A DNA stretch of 64,000 bases from CAXXOK01 sp963664595 (GTDB lineage: Bacteria; Bacillota; Clostridia; Christensenellales; Aristaeellaceae): assembly GCA_963664595.2 (NCBI GenBank), contig CAXXOK010000003.1, forward strand, positions 295,574 through 359,573. The letters are read 5' to 3'. The translations under genes were made by a program, and so were the position numbers. The notes beneath the pieces are model-generated. The model saw only the letters and a list, made by a program, of their open reading frames with translations. It was not told the origin of the DNA and ran no database searches. Below, piece after piece: positions 52,853-63,945 of the stretch (within the stretch, counting starts at the first letter, position 1; every line of letters begins with the position of its first letter).

Positions 52853-52949
52853 TTGTATACGAACGCAAAAATATATGTACAAAAATTTTAGCTAAACAAC
52901 ATATATATGGCATAAAGGCATAACAAAGCAAAGCAAGTAACTTGTATAC
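52853..52949 (-). promoter_or_regulatory. Two TTGTATAC sites upstream of the GntR gene
   Basis: TTGTATAC at 52853-52860 and 52942-52949, matching the site in the TRAP promoter (46074-46081). They are good candidates for the regulator's operator. Confidence 0.5.
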
Positions 52950-53278
52950 AGTATGTGCTTGGAGTTCAGCGGTTGTCATTTTTATTGATTTGCCAAACCG
53001 CTTGAACGGGGAAAAGAAATGATTGGAAGCAAAATGGCTGTTCGGGATGATCCGAACCATCGTATACGCATTCGGTCATCATTCCATTTTCTGTTTTTGA
53101 TAATAGCAATGGGCGCGCCGGTGAACGCGGCGGATGATTGTATAATAGCAATTGACGGGACAGGCAGAAAGCGGTATATATGCGGATTTTCCAGCCGGCG
53201 GGAATTCCGGTAAATTTACCCGCAAAATGTAAATGGAAATTACTAGAAAATTTAACAGTATTTTAATGGCCTAAAGTG

Positions 53279-53457
53279 TTGAAAAGTAAAAGTATTCGCG
53301 AGTATACTAATAAAACATGGGTGGCATCACTTATGAAAACTGAGAGAAACGGGGCGCACCGGATCATGCAACGGAGCCTACGCACGAATGCTGTTGGTGA
53401 CGGTTCTTTTACTGCGCGGGATGGCGGCGGCTATGGCGGACGAATAAACACCAGCAA
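53279..53457 (+). pseudogene. Promoter and signal-peptide remnant of another cassette
   Basis: A promoter (TTGAAA 53279-53284, 18 bases, TATACT 53303-53308) is followed by a 19-codon frame at 53398-53457 reading MLLVTVLLLRGMAAAMADE and then a stop. This looks like the signal peptide of the array family cut off just after the cleavage site. The rest of 52950-53598 shows no gene. Confidence 0.35.
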
Positions 53458-53598
53458 TCACCGGGGCTGTGTTAACAGCCAGGCGATAGAATCAGGTATG
53501 AAGGTCTGAGAGCGGAGTATCAATATGTGTTTTTATACATAATATTGTTCGACAGAACGGACAATACCCCATGAATCAAAACATTGGAGGCTATACTT

Positions 53599-54759
53599 AT
53601 GAAAACGATGCACAAGTTCATACTTACGACTATTTTGCTGTTGCTGCTGGTCGCCTGCTTTGCGGTCCCCGGCGCATTAGCGGCGCCTGCTTCGAGCGTA
53701 TGTATAAACAGTGTGACGCTGAATGCCGTCACGCCGTATTGGAAGAATGATAACACAACCTATGCAACGGAACCGGCGAGCGGCTGGAACGCATATTTCA
53801 ACGCGCCGACCGGAACGCTGACGCTGAAAAACGCCGTGATCAATACGCCGTCGGCATTTTTAACGGCGTACAGCCTGGTGTGCGCCAACGGCGATCTTTC
53901 GCTTGTGCTGAGCTGGTACCAACACGATTTCGGTGGAAACAGCAATACGCAGGAGGATATTTGCGGTATAACCATACAAGGTATGTTGTCGATCAGCGGA
54001 GACGGAAGCGCAGATATACAAATCGTGAATACGCACGCAAGCGGCACAGCTGTCGCGGTTTTTAAGCTACTACAATCTGACGCTCGTCTCCGGCAGGATA
54101 GAGAGTACGGCGCAGGCGGCTTCCATTGCGCACGGATTGTATTCTATGCAGAATGTTTTGATTGCGGGCGGGCAGGCGGTGGTCAGCACCAAGGCGCCCA
54201 GTACCACGGGTGTCTTCTCGAGCGTTTACGAGTTCCGCATGACGGGCGGCAGCATTACGGTAAGAGCCGAGGGAACGGACGGAACAGGCACGTCAGACAC
54301 ATGGGCTTTTGTTCTGCTCCCAGCCTTATCTTGAGGGCGGTACCGGCAGCTTCTCGGCCTATGGATCCGGACGGTATCTATCCAGGATTGTGCTATAGCA
54401 CCGATACCCTTTCCTATAGCGGCGGCACGTTTACGTTCACCGGGCCGACGTCGGCGCTGCTGAACAATGGAAGCAGTACGGCCATCAACTATAGCCTCAA
54501 CGACGACGCTTTGGTTTACGCGTCGAAATCGACCAGCGGCACCGCGCCGATTCTATGGGAATCCGACGCCGACGGCATACTGACAAGCCTATTGCTCGTT
54601 CCCTCCATGTCGGAGTTTCTTTACGTACGGTTCACCCAGCCGGTGACCCCGCCGCAAACCGGCGACGTGCAAACGCCGCTTTTATGGACGGGCATCGCGC
54701 TTTTCGTACTGCTTGGCGCGGCGGGGCTGAAACGCCGGACGTGGCGGGAATGCCGGTAG
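53599..54759 (+). pseudogene. Beta-helix surface protein P3, frameshifted with compensation
   Basis: Start MKTMHKFILTTILLLLLVAC at 53599 behind GGAGG. Head: SVCINSVTLNAVTPYWKNDN, WNAYFNAPTGTLTLKNAVIN. Between about 54065 and 54395 the open frame is not the native one: the true strands (LTLVSGRIESTAQAASIAHG, EFRMTGGSITVRAEG, YLEGGTGSFSAYGSG) lie in the other two frames. The first frame then returns for SGGTFTFTGPTSALL, the PPQTGD signal, membrane helix and tail. The long frame is thus open from end to end but scrambled in the middle. Confidence 0.82.
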
Positions 54760-54943
54760 ACAGAACAATCATCCGCTCCATACCGGGGGCCGCGCTGAAG
54801 CGGCTCCTTTTTTTACGTGGAGAGAGGGCACGGCGGCAGATTGAAACCCGGGTGCCGATGTGCTATACTGACATCACTTTCTGACGAGTATCACAGCCAT
54901 CATCTTGTCTTTCGAATCCCTGCATACGGAGCGAAATAGAGTT

Positions 54944-56059
54944 ATGAACAGAGCACAGAGTCTTTTGACCGCGCTGATGCTGACAGCTATTGTAGCGCTG
55001 TGCTTTTTTGCGCCTTCAGCGCTGGCGGCGGGATCGACGGAGGTCTGGGTGAACGGCGTGAAGCTGGACGCGGGCAATCCCTATTGGAAAAACGGGAACG
55101 CCGCGGCTTCCGCGGCCGACTGGAACGCGCACTTTGACGTATCCACCGCGACGCTTACGCTTAAGGACGCCAAACTGGATACCACCTATAACACCGGCTA
55201 CCATTCGTTGGTGTTTGCCCCGGAAGACGCCGGCATTGTATTTCTGGGCCGAAACGAGTTTGCCTATACGTCCGCGGCGAGCGATATTACTGTCGGCGTA
55301 TATGTAAGAGGCGATATGACGATTAACGGGGACGGAAGCGCGGACTTCCGGCTTAGGGCCGCCGACGCCGGCGCGCAAGCCGCCGCGATATACGGCGACG
55401 GCATGGTGACAATGTACGGCGGCAATATAACGGCGGATATACGGGCGGGCTTTGTGGCGGTCGGCATGCGCGGGGCTTCCGGCATTCTCTATGCGGGCGG
55501 GCATACGGACATCTATACCGAGGCCAGGACGCAGTTACGGGGGCCTATACGAACTACAGTCAGTTCCGCATGACGGGCGGCACACTATCGGCGACGTCGG
55601 TTTCGACAGGCGAAATAGGGTATGCGCTGACGTGCAGCTATATAATACTGGAAGGCGGAGAAGGCGTTTTTTCGCGCCTACGGACCGGGCGCCGCATATG
55701 GGCTGTATCTATGGGGGAATGGTCTGCAGTATACCGACGGGCGCTATATCTTTTCGGGAGACACATCGGCGCTGTATTATGAGGGTATCATCAGCGTTGC
55801 CTATACGCTGACCGGCGGACCGGTGTATGTTTCGGAGGCTGCGAACGGCGACGGGAAATGGCTGTGGACGTCGGCAGCGAAGGACGGCCGGCTGGAATCC
55901 AATCTGAATGAGCAATCGTCCTTCAAATACGTCCAATTCGGGGAGTGGCCCCCGCAGACCGGGGACGGGCAAACGCCGTGGCTGTGGGCGGGAATGAGCT
56001 TATGCGTGCTGATCGGCGCGGCGGGACTGATTTGGGTGCTGCGCCGGAAGCGCAAATAG
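54944..56059 (+). pseudogene. Beta-helix surface protein P4, frameshifted
   Basis: Start MNRAQSLLTALMLTAIVALC at 54944. Head: STEVWVNGVKLDAGNPYWKN, DWNAHFDVSTATLTLKDAKL. The first 200 residues are clean (TINGDGSADFRLRAADAGAQ), then shifts near 55540 and 55670 lead through MTGGTLSATSVSTG and YIILEGGEGVF to the C-terminal frame (YVSEAANGDGKWLWTSAAKD, then WPPQTGDGQTPWLWAG and a KRK tail). Three shifts would rebuild a protein of about 370 residues. Confidence 0.83.
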
Positions 56060-56253
56060 AAAATAGCATAGTAAAAACTTGCGGCTTTGCAAACCTTTTA
56101 GCGCCGGCGCGAATATGACGGAAGATTTCTTAGTATAGTCATTAAATTGCAATAGAATGATGATATATACCATTGCTTCTTATGGTACGATATTACATGC
56201 TACTATTTGGGAATGCGGATAAAATCATGTAAACATCGGGGGCCGTTTAAACG

Positions 56254-57449
56254 ATGACAAAAACCAGCAGTTTTAAAATCGGAATATTGTTCATGCTCCC
56301 TCGTTTTGCTGTGCCTTGCGTTTTCAGCGGCGTCGGTCGCGGCGGACGCGACGGAGGTATACGTAAACAACGTAAAGCTCGATGCGGGTACCCCGTACTG
56401 GGTAAACGGCAGCTTGGCAGCGTTGGCCGCGGAACCCGCCGGCGGGTACAATGCATATTTTAAACGCGGCGGCAGCGACGCTTACGCTGCTGGACGCCAG
56501 CATCGATACGGTCTATAATTTTGATTTTAATAGTGAAGAAGCGCTTGTGCATGCAAACGGCGACCTGACGGTTCTATTGGCCGGGACGAATACGCTTTCC
56601 TACAGCAGCGCTGCGGATCCAAACTTGTATGGGATTTACGTGCCCGGTGTTTTAACGGTCACAGGCAGCGGAAGCGTGGATATGCAGCTGCGAAACACGA
56701 ACCAAGACACGTATCGAGTCTGCGCGATATTTTCCATAACTGACATATATATTCAGGGCGGCCGTTTTACGATTGATGTGGAAGCTCCCGATTACGGCTA
56801 TGGTTTTATCAGCCAGAATGCCGATATGGTGTATTCGGGCGGATACGCCGAGGTCGTCGTGAGCAGCAGAGCCAGCAGGGTAGTGTATATTCGCAACGGG
56901 AGTTTCCGCATGACCGGCGGAACGATACGGGGAACGATCTCCTCCACAAGCGGCGGCTCGCGCGGATTTGCCGCGCTGGACGCCTATCTGGAAGGCGGAA
57001 CCGCGGTCATCCGGGCGTTGGGCGAGACAGCGAGAGGGCTGCATGTGTACAGCGACGGGAGCGGTGAACTTTTTGTTTCCGGCGGCGATTTTACCTTCAT
57101 TGGGGATGACGTCGCGCTCCGGTTTGGCGACAATGCCGTAACGGTGGATATTGCCGATATTGTAGAAGTATACGTATCGGAAGCTGTATCCGGCAGTAAC
57201 CTCGAGCGCTGGTATTCCGCCGCGCAGGGCGAGCTGGCGATGACAAGCACGCTGTCCTCGCCGTTCAAGTATGTCCGGTTCGTTGTCCCGGTCAATGCGC
57301 CGCAGACCGGCGACGGCCGGACGCCGTGGCTTTGGGCGGGGATTGCTTTGTGCGCGCTGCTGGGCGCGGCGGGGGTGGCGGCGCCCAGGAGTAAGCGGGC
57401 TTTGCGGTTGGATGAAACGGCCGGCAAACACGGGAAGCCGTCTGCATGA
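56254..57449 (+). pseudogene. Beta-helix surface protein P5, two frameshifts
   Basis: Start MTKTSSFKIGILFM at 56254. The frame is lost within the signal peptide and again after PAGGYNAYF near 56460. The remaining 330 residues are clean: LNAAAATLTLLDASI, LTVTGSGSVDMQLRNTNQDT, SFRMTGGTIRGTISSTSGGS, AYLEGGTAVIRALG, LFVSGGDFTFIGDDVALRFG, NAPQTGDGRTPWLWAG. Its stop codon overlaps the next start (ATGA), so P5 and P6 are translationally coupled. Confidence 0.84.
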
Positions 57450-58589
57450 AGCCAGCAACTAAGGCAATTTGTGTTTTAATACTCGCGGCAGCTATGCTGC
57501 TGCTGTTTGCTCCATCCGCATTGGCGGCGGACGCGGATGAGGTTTATGTAAACAACGTAAAGCTCGATGCAAACTACCCGTACTGGGTGAACGGCGATAC
57601 AGCGGCGACGAAGACGAAACCCGCCGGTGGATACAACGCGTATTTCGACGCGGCGTCTTCAACGCTTGCGCTCAGCAACGCTGTGCTGCATACGACCTAT
57701 TTCGACGGCGCCTACCGGTCGATGGTGTATGCCAATGGCGACGTCAGCATCCTTTTGCAAGGCCAAAACAATTTTACCTATGCATCCGCGGCATATGAGT
57801 ATATTATCGGCGTGCGCGGGGAAGGCGGGCTTGTGCTTGCGGGGAACGGAAGCGCAGATTTCCAAATCACGCTCTCTTATGCCGACGCCCAGGCCTGCGC
57901 CGTATATGCTGCAGATACGATGCTGATATACGGCTGCGGCATCACGGCGGATTTGCAGGCAGCGTATGCGGCGGTCGGCATACTCTCAGACAGGGATATC
58001 TTCTTTCTGGACGGGTATGCGGATATCAAAACCACGGCCAGGCACTCCAACGGGATCTATAGCCTTAACTCGCATTTGGAGGTTAGGGGCGGCAGCCTGT
58101 CGGTGACGGCGGTCTCGACAAACGAGTCGGCATTCGCGCTTACGGGAGACGAAGTATATCTGGAGGGCGGCGAAGGCGTGTTTCGCGCGTACGGGCCGAA
58201 CGTGGCGCACGGGCTGGTATTCTATGACAAAAACGCTGCGCTATACCGGCGGACGCTTTATCTTTACGGGGGACCGGTCGGCGCTTTTGTATCCCACGGT
58301 TATCGCGAGCGGCAGCGCCGAGTACATTTTAACGGGCGGGCCGGCGTACGCGGCGGAAGCGCTGAGCGGAAGCGGGATGTTTTTGTGGACGTCGGCGGCA
58401 AAGGATGGACGGCTGGAATCAACGGCGGTGCACACGTCCGCCTTCCGCTATGTGCAATTCGGCGAGTGGCCTGACATGCCCGATACGGGCGACAATACGC
58501 GGCCGCGGCGATGGTTCGGGATCGGCGCGCTGTGCTTGTTTGCGGCAGCGGGATTGATGGCCGCGGCGCGCCGGAAACGGACCGCGTAA
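57446..58589 (+). pseudogene. Beta-helix surface protein P6, single frameshift
   Basis: Start MKPATKAICVLILAAAMLLL at 57446, overlapping the P5 stop. Clean through residue ~260 (DEVYVNNVKLDANYPYWVNG; YLEGGEGVFRAYGPNVAHGL), then one extra A in the run of As near 58231 shifts the frame. The next frame gives TLRYTGGRFIFTGDRSALLY, WTSAAKDGRLEST, and the sorting signal MPDTGDNTRPRRWFGIG with tail ARRKRTA. A one-base change would restore a protein of about 380 residues, so P6 is the nearest to functional among the broken copies. Confidence 0.86.
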
Positions 58590-58769
58590 AAACGGCGCAT
58601 AGCATACAATGCGCGTTATGGGCGGGCTGCGTACGGCCTCGCAAACACTGGCAGCCGTAAAAATGAAAAAGCGGTTGCCGTTTGCGGGAAAAAATGGTAT
58701 ATTATTTACACTTGTTGCATGTTGGCCCAATCACGTTTCCCCAGCGCGGGGAGAAGGAAACGGACTGGT

Positions 58770-59906
58770 ATGATGCTTATGAACAGAACACGCAGACTGA
58801 CAGCCGTATTTATTCTTGTGACCCTCCTGTCGCTGTTTTTTGCGCTGCCGTCCGCATCGGCGGCAAACGCTACGGAGGTCTGGGTGAATAATGTTAAGCT
58901 GGATTCAAGCGCGTACTATCTGGCAAACGGAAGCGGGACGGCGACGACAACCAAGCCCGCCACCGGCGGATACGTGTTCTTCAACGCCGCCGCCGGGACG
59001 CTGACGCTGTATAACGCGCAGCTCAAATACGACGCACACCTATGCCATCATATCACAGCCCGCTGTTTGCCAACGGGGATTTGACTGTCGTGCTGGCCGG
59101 GACGAGCACCCCTGCAGTATACCGCGACAACAGCAGACACGTATATGGGGATGTATGTGCAGGGTCTGCTGACGCTTACCGGGAGTGGAAGTGCGACGAT
59201 ACAAATGAACAGTACGAGTACTTCCGTCGCTTTATACGGTATATACAGCTATGATATGAGAATAGAAGGCGGAACGCTCAACGTCGATATCGATGGCCTC
59301 GATATCGTTTTCGGTATCGATGCCTACAACGGATATCTATATTTCCGGGGGGAATATAACCATCGATGCTGACGGTTATTACGGAAGAGGCGTGTACGCG
59401 CAGACCGGTGATTTCCGGATGACGGGCGGCAGCATCTACGTAACGGGTTCTTCGGACTATGATATGCACAGTGTTTTTGGGCAGAACATCTCACTGGAGG
59501 GCGGAACCGGTACATTCTGGCTTGGGGGAAACGCCCAACGGTTTCGGCGGCGTAATAGGGAGTACTACGTTCAGCGTTTCGGGCGGGCATTTTATCTTCA
59601 GCGGAGGGAGAAGCGCGCTCTATTCTGAAAACTAATTCGTATACATTGAATGTGAGTAACGTGCTGACATATGCTTCGACAAACAGCAGCGGCAGCGGCA
59701 AGAGCCTTTGGACTTCGCCCGCGGATGGAAAGCTGATAGCCACGGCATCGGATGATTTTCGCTTTCACTACGTCGAGTTCATCGCCTACGGCACAGCGCC
59801 GCAGACCGGCGACGGCCAAACGCCGTGGCTGTGGGCGGGGATCGGGATCATCTGCCTGCTGTCTGCGGCGGGGTTCACGGCGGGAGCGCGGCGGAAATGC
59901 CGCTGA
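58770..59906 (+). pseudogene. Beta-helix surface protein P7, frameshifted
   Basis: Start MMLMNRTRRLTAVFILVTLL at 58770. Head: ATEVWVNNVKLDSSAYYLAN, VFFNAAAGTLTLYNAQLKYD. It breaks near 59040, 59130, 59350 and 59540; strands LTLTGSGSATIQMNSTSTSV, ITIDADGYYGRGVYAQTGDF and ISLEGGTGTFWLGG are read in different frames. The C-terminal frame gives LWTSPADGKLIATASDDFRF, APQTGDGQTPWLWAG and a short RRKCR tail. Confidence 0.83.
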
Positions 59907-60081
59907 ACAAATACGAGGGAACGCGCTGTCCAACATACTGTAAGAGGCTGTTATATACAGCCTCTTACAGTATGGGTGAGAGATTGCCAAAAAAACAAGA
60001 TGGTTTATTGGCGGCACATAGCCGGTCCCGATCGCTGCGGGGGATTTTATACTGTAGCAGAGCAAAAGGAGTTCCACACCT

Positions 60082-61255
60082 GTGAAAGCAACGCGAATAA
60101 CCAAGACGTTGGGTGTCCTGGCGATCATGCTTCTGCTGTGTCTGTGGCTGCCGGCGGCTTTGGCGGCCGATGCGACGGAGGTCTATGTAAACCACGTGAA
60201 GCTGGACGCAGGCAGCCCGTATTGGAAGAACAACGACGCTCCGGCGGATGAAAACGACTGGAACGCGCATTTCGACGCGGCAAGCGCTACGCTGACGCTT
60301 GACGGCGCGAGGCCCAGGAATGCGGTGGATATACCGGGGACAAACGAATTATGCCGGTCTGGTGTATGCCAACGGTGACCTGACGGTGATCCTGCAGGGG
60401 AATAATAATTTCTACTTTTTTGACGATATGTTAGATGACCGGTATTTCGGCTTTTATATTGACGGCAGCGCGGCCTTCAGCGGAACGGGTTCAATGAATC
60501 TGTTTATCGTCAACGCGCATACCGATTCCATGGCGTACGCCATCTATACGCAGGGTGCGCTGGCCATCGAAGGCGGAACGTATGATATGGAAACCTACGC
60601 CACGGACGCCAGCTACGGCCTGTACGCCGAAACAGGCATTCTGATCACGGGCGGGCAAATGGAACTGCTATACACAAGCCCCGTACTGCGCCGCGATTGA
60701 CGCTAACAGCAATTATTTTCCGCATGAACGGGAGGAACCGTCAACGCCGAGGCGGAAAAGCCCAAACAACGCGTCGTTTGGCCGTATACGGCAGGAACGT
60801 TGCGTTGGAAGGCGGCACGGGAATCTTTACGGGCAGCTTCTCGGGAACCGGTACGAACAACACCTATGGGCTTGGATTTAAACAACAGCCCGCTCCAATA
60901 CAGCGGGGGCAGCTTTACGGTGATCGGCGATACGTCCGCCATCCTCTATGCGCGCTTGGATATCTACCCAAACTATAGCGTGCTCAACGGCGTGGTGGAC
61001 GTATCCAAACAGACGGACGGCAGCAGCCTGCGCCGGTGGGACGTCGGTTGCCGACGGCCAGCTGGCCAGTAATTTCACCGAGACGTCAAAATTCGCGTAT
61101 GTACGGTTCATTGCCGATGCAACAAAGCACGGTGAGTATCCCGCAAACTGGGGACAGCGCGCGGCCCTGGCTGTGGGCGGGGGATCGGGATGATCTGCCT
61201 GCTTTCCGCTTTGGGAATAGCGGCTTCGGTATGGAGAAAATGCCGCTGAACGGAC
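60082..61255 (+). pseudogene. Beta-helix surface protein P8, many frameshifts (GTG start)
   Basis: Start at GTG 60082 behind AAAGGAG (VKATRITKTLGVLAIM). Head: ATEVYVNHVKLDAGSPYWKN, DWNAHFDAASATLTL. Six or more shifts follow; readable pieces are LVYANGDLTVILQGNNNFYF, LAIEGGTYDMETYATDASYG, VALEGGTGIFTGSFSGTG, VSVADGQLASNF-like text, and SIPQTGDSARPWLWAG near 61137. The tail is also shifted. Confidence 0.8.
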
Positions 61256-61439
61256 GCGATAATCGTTGCAATTGAAAAACCAATAGGCTGTATACTGCCC
61301 ATTGTATTCTTGTTGTTTTAAGAATGCGAATGATTCCCAATTAAAACCTAAATATGGTACACTGATGACGCTGGCTGCTGTTTTAAAACGATGCGTGCAT
61401 TTCTGCCGCATTCAGAACAATCGGAGTTTTGAAACACCT

Positions 61440-62664
61440 ATGAAGATAACACAAAAGACCATGGCTGTGGCTATCCTGACGATCTTCCTTTCGCTGTTTT
61501 CTTTTGCCGCCGGTTGCCTCGGCGGCGGGGGCAACGGAAGTGATTCTCAACCAGGCGACGCTGAATGCATCGACGCCGTACTGGTGTGAACGGAACCACC
61601 GCGGCGGTGGCATACGCGGATAGCTGGAATGCGTATTTCGATGCCGGTACATCGGCTACGCTGACGCTACGGGACGCACAGCGTGGATCAAAGTATACAA
61701 TGTTTTCCAGTGTATTCCTTTGACCATTACTCCCCTTTGATTCAGGGCAAATGGAGATTTAGCCGATAGAGCTTGACCGGCTCGTTCCAGCCTGACGGAC
61801 AAGGGCGGGGCTTTTGCTTGCAACGGATAACTTTGCCGGGCTGTACGTTAGCGAATGGAACCCTGACTGTCCAGCGGAAGCGGATCGCTGTGATTTCGTT
61901 TACTGATGGGGTTGCGCATTTGCCTATGCGATTTACAGCGAGGATAGATCTCTATTGGCTCGGCGGTACGTATCGTTGCAGTGCGTGTACGTCCGGATAT
62001 CTTCAGCTGCGGATTGAATTCACGCGCGGATATTTTGATCGCGGGCGGAAACATCACCATACAGGGTGAAGGGGCAACAATTGCGCGGAGTAACGGCAGA
62101 CCAGCGGGCGCATTTTCGCATGACAGGCGGCAACTGTGCAATGCCGACTGACATCCCTACGGCGTATGAGTGCGTATGCGCTGCACGCGAATACGGTTGA
62201 AATCACCGGAGGCAATGGGCTGTCTTTCAGGCAACGGGCTCCAGCGAATCGCAACGGCATCCGGTATTATGACTGGCACGGCGGATCAATTACGGGCGGG
62301 TGTTTTACCTTTATCGGAGAGGGTTCGCCGATATGCTGCGCAGATGAGGCGCTGCCGCCGGAAAAAACCCTCCCCCGGTATGAATATATTTGTTTCGGAA
62401 ACTGTAGACGGCAGCGATTTACAGCGGTGGTATTCCTCCGCTGACGGCTTGCTTGGAAGCATAGAGAGATACGCCCCCGTACACGTTGACGCCGTCGCCC
62501 TTTCACTATGTCAGGATTTGCATGCCGGCTCCGCAGACCGGCGACGGCGCAAGGCCTTGCTGCTGTGGGCGGGGATTGCGCTGCTGTGCGCGGCAGGCGC
62601 GGCGATGGCGGTTGTGAAGCGCAAGCGAACCAATACGGATGATTGCACTCGGTACGGCGGATGA
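61440..62664 (+). pseudogene. Beta-helix surface protein P9, heavily decayed
   Basis: A signal peptide MKITQKTMAVAILTIFLSLF at 61440 is followed by a head seen only in pieces (NQATLNASTPYWCE; SWNAYFDAGTSATLTL). The middle (61700-62160) is badly eroded. Later bits are ITGGNGLSFRQ, SITGGCFTFIGEGSPICCAD and SADGLLGSIERYAP; PQTGDGARP then appears near 62530, followed in another frame by LLWAGIALLCAAGAAMAVVK and KRKRTN. It is the most decayed copy. Confidence 0.75.
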
Positions 62665-62683
62665 AAAGGGGAGGCGCAGTACT

Positions 62684-63816
62684 GTGAAACAGCTTCAAAA
62701 AGCGGGCGCGGCGGTAGCCGTTTGCCTTATACTTTTGCTTTGCTTGCCGGCGCCCGCGGCACTGGCGGCAAACGCGACGGAGGTTTGGGTGGACAATGTG
62801 AAGCTGGACGCGGCCTATCCTTATTGGAAGAACGGTGAGGCGTCGGCCGCCGTTTGGCTGCCCGAGGAGGAGTGGAACGCGTACTTCGACCCCGTTGCCG
62901 GTACGCTGACGCTGAAGGACGCGCAGCTGGATTCGTTGCACCCAGCACACTGTCTATTACTGCCTGCTGTTTGCCGTCGGCGATTTGCGCATCGAACTCG
63001 AAGGCGCCAGCACCCTGCAGTTTTCCGGAGATCCTCCGGGGACGCTTCTGGGCGTCTATATCCAGGGGCGGCTGGCCCTTTCAGGGGACGGGAGTATGGA
63101 CGTCAATATGCTCGATTTACCAAGGACCGCTGCCGTATACGGCATGTACGGCGATGATCTGGTGATCGAGGGCTGCGCGCTGGACATGGATATCCATAGC
63201 CCCGGATTTGCCAGAGGCATCGCGTCCTTTGCCGATATCAGCATATCGGACGCCGATCTGACGATCACTATGGATTGTGAGCAGGGCGTCGGAGTGCACG
63301 TTATGGGAGGGGCGACTTCCTGATGACGGGCGGCAGCGTGACGGTGAAGCTGCACGCGACGACGATAGGAGAAGCTCTGAAAAGCCATGAAGGTGGAGCT
63401 GCAGGGCGGAACGGGGTTCTTCCTGGCGGACTTTGCGCCCAATACGGTTGGCATGAATACGATGAATGGGGAGATCGGCGTTTCCGGCGGGTGCTTTACG
63501 TTCAGCGGCAACGAATTTGCGCTGTTTGCAAGTGAAGCTTCCTGTACGGTCGAGAGATTAAAAAACGTACAAACCTATGTTTCGGAAAATTCCCTCGGCA
63601 GAGGGAAAAGCCTGTGGACTTCGGGCTTGACCGACGAACTGGTCACCACGCTATCGCAGGAGTCCGCCTATCGCTATGTAGAATTTTTGCATGCCCGCGC
63701 CGCCTGTACCGCAGACCGGCGACGGCGCAAGGCCGTGGCTGTGGGCGGGGATTGCCGCCGTGGTCCTGCTGGGCGCGGTGTGGGCGGTGAATGCTTTGCG
63801 CAAAAAGAACAAGTAA
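62684..63816 (+). pseudogene. Beta-helix surface protein P10, frameshifted (GTG start)
   Basis: Start GTG 62684 behind GGGGAGG (VKQLQKAGAAVAVCLILLL). Head: ATEVWVDNVKLDAAYPYWKN, WNAYFDPVAGTLTLKDAQLD. Breaks near 62945, 63315 and 63385, then 63690. Readable strands: RIELEGASTLQFSGDPPGTL, FLMTGGSVTVKLHATT-like, VSGGCFTFSGNEFALFASEA; sorting signal VPQTGDGARPWLWAG, tail NALRKKNK. It is the last copy in the window. Confidence 0.83.
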
Positions 63817-63913
63817 GTAGCGCCGCCGGAACCGAATAAACGAATGAAACGAAGGAATTTGCATACGTTTTGGACTGTATGCAGGGTTCCAGATGAATAT
63901 CCGGGATACGCCA

Positions 63914-63945
63914 TTGAATTGCTTCCTGAATTATGCTACATTGGT
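63914..63945 (+). promoter_or_regulatory. Possible promoter of a further cassette
   Basis: ATTGCTTCCTGAATTATGCTACATTGG-type sequence, given here as ATTGCTTC at 63917-63924 and TTATGCTACA at 63931-63940, resembles the P5 upstream text (ATTGCTTC followed by TTATGGTACG). The array probably continues beyond the right edge. Confidence 0.35.

Noticed and set aside
49575..63816. CRISPR array or diversity-generating retroelement as an explanation of the repetitive region
   Set aside because: Repeats are about 1.2 kb protein-coding units; no short regular repeats with spacers, no reverse transcriptase and no template/variable repeat pair were seen.
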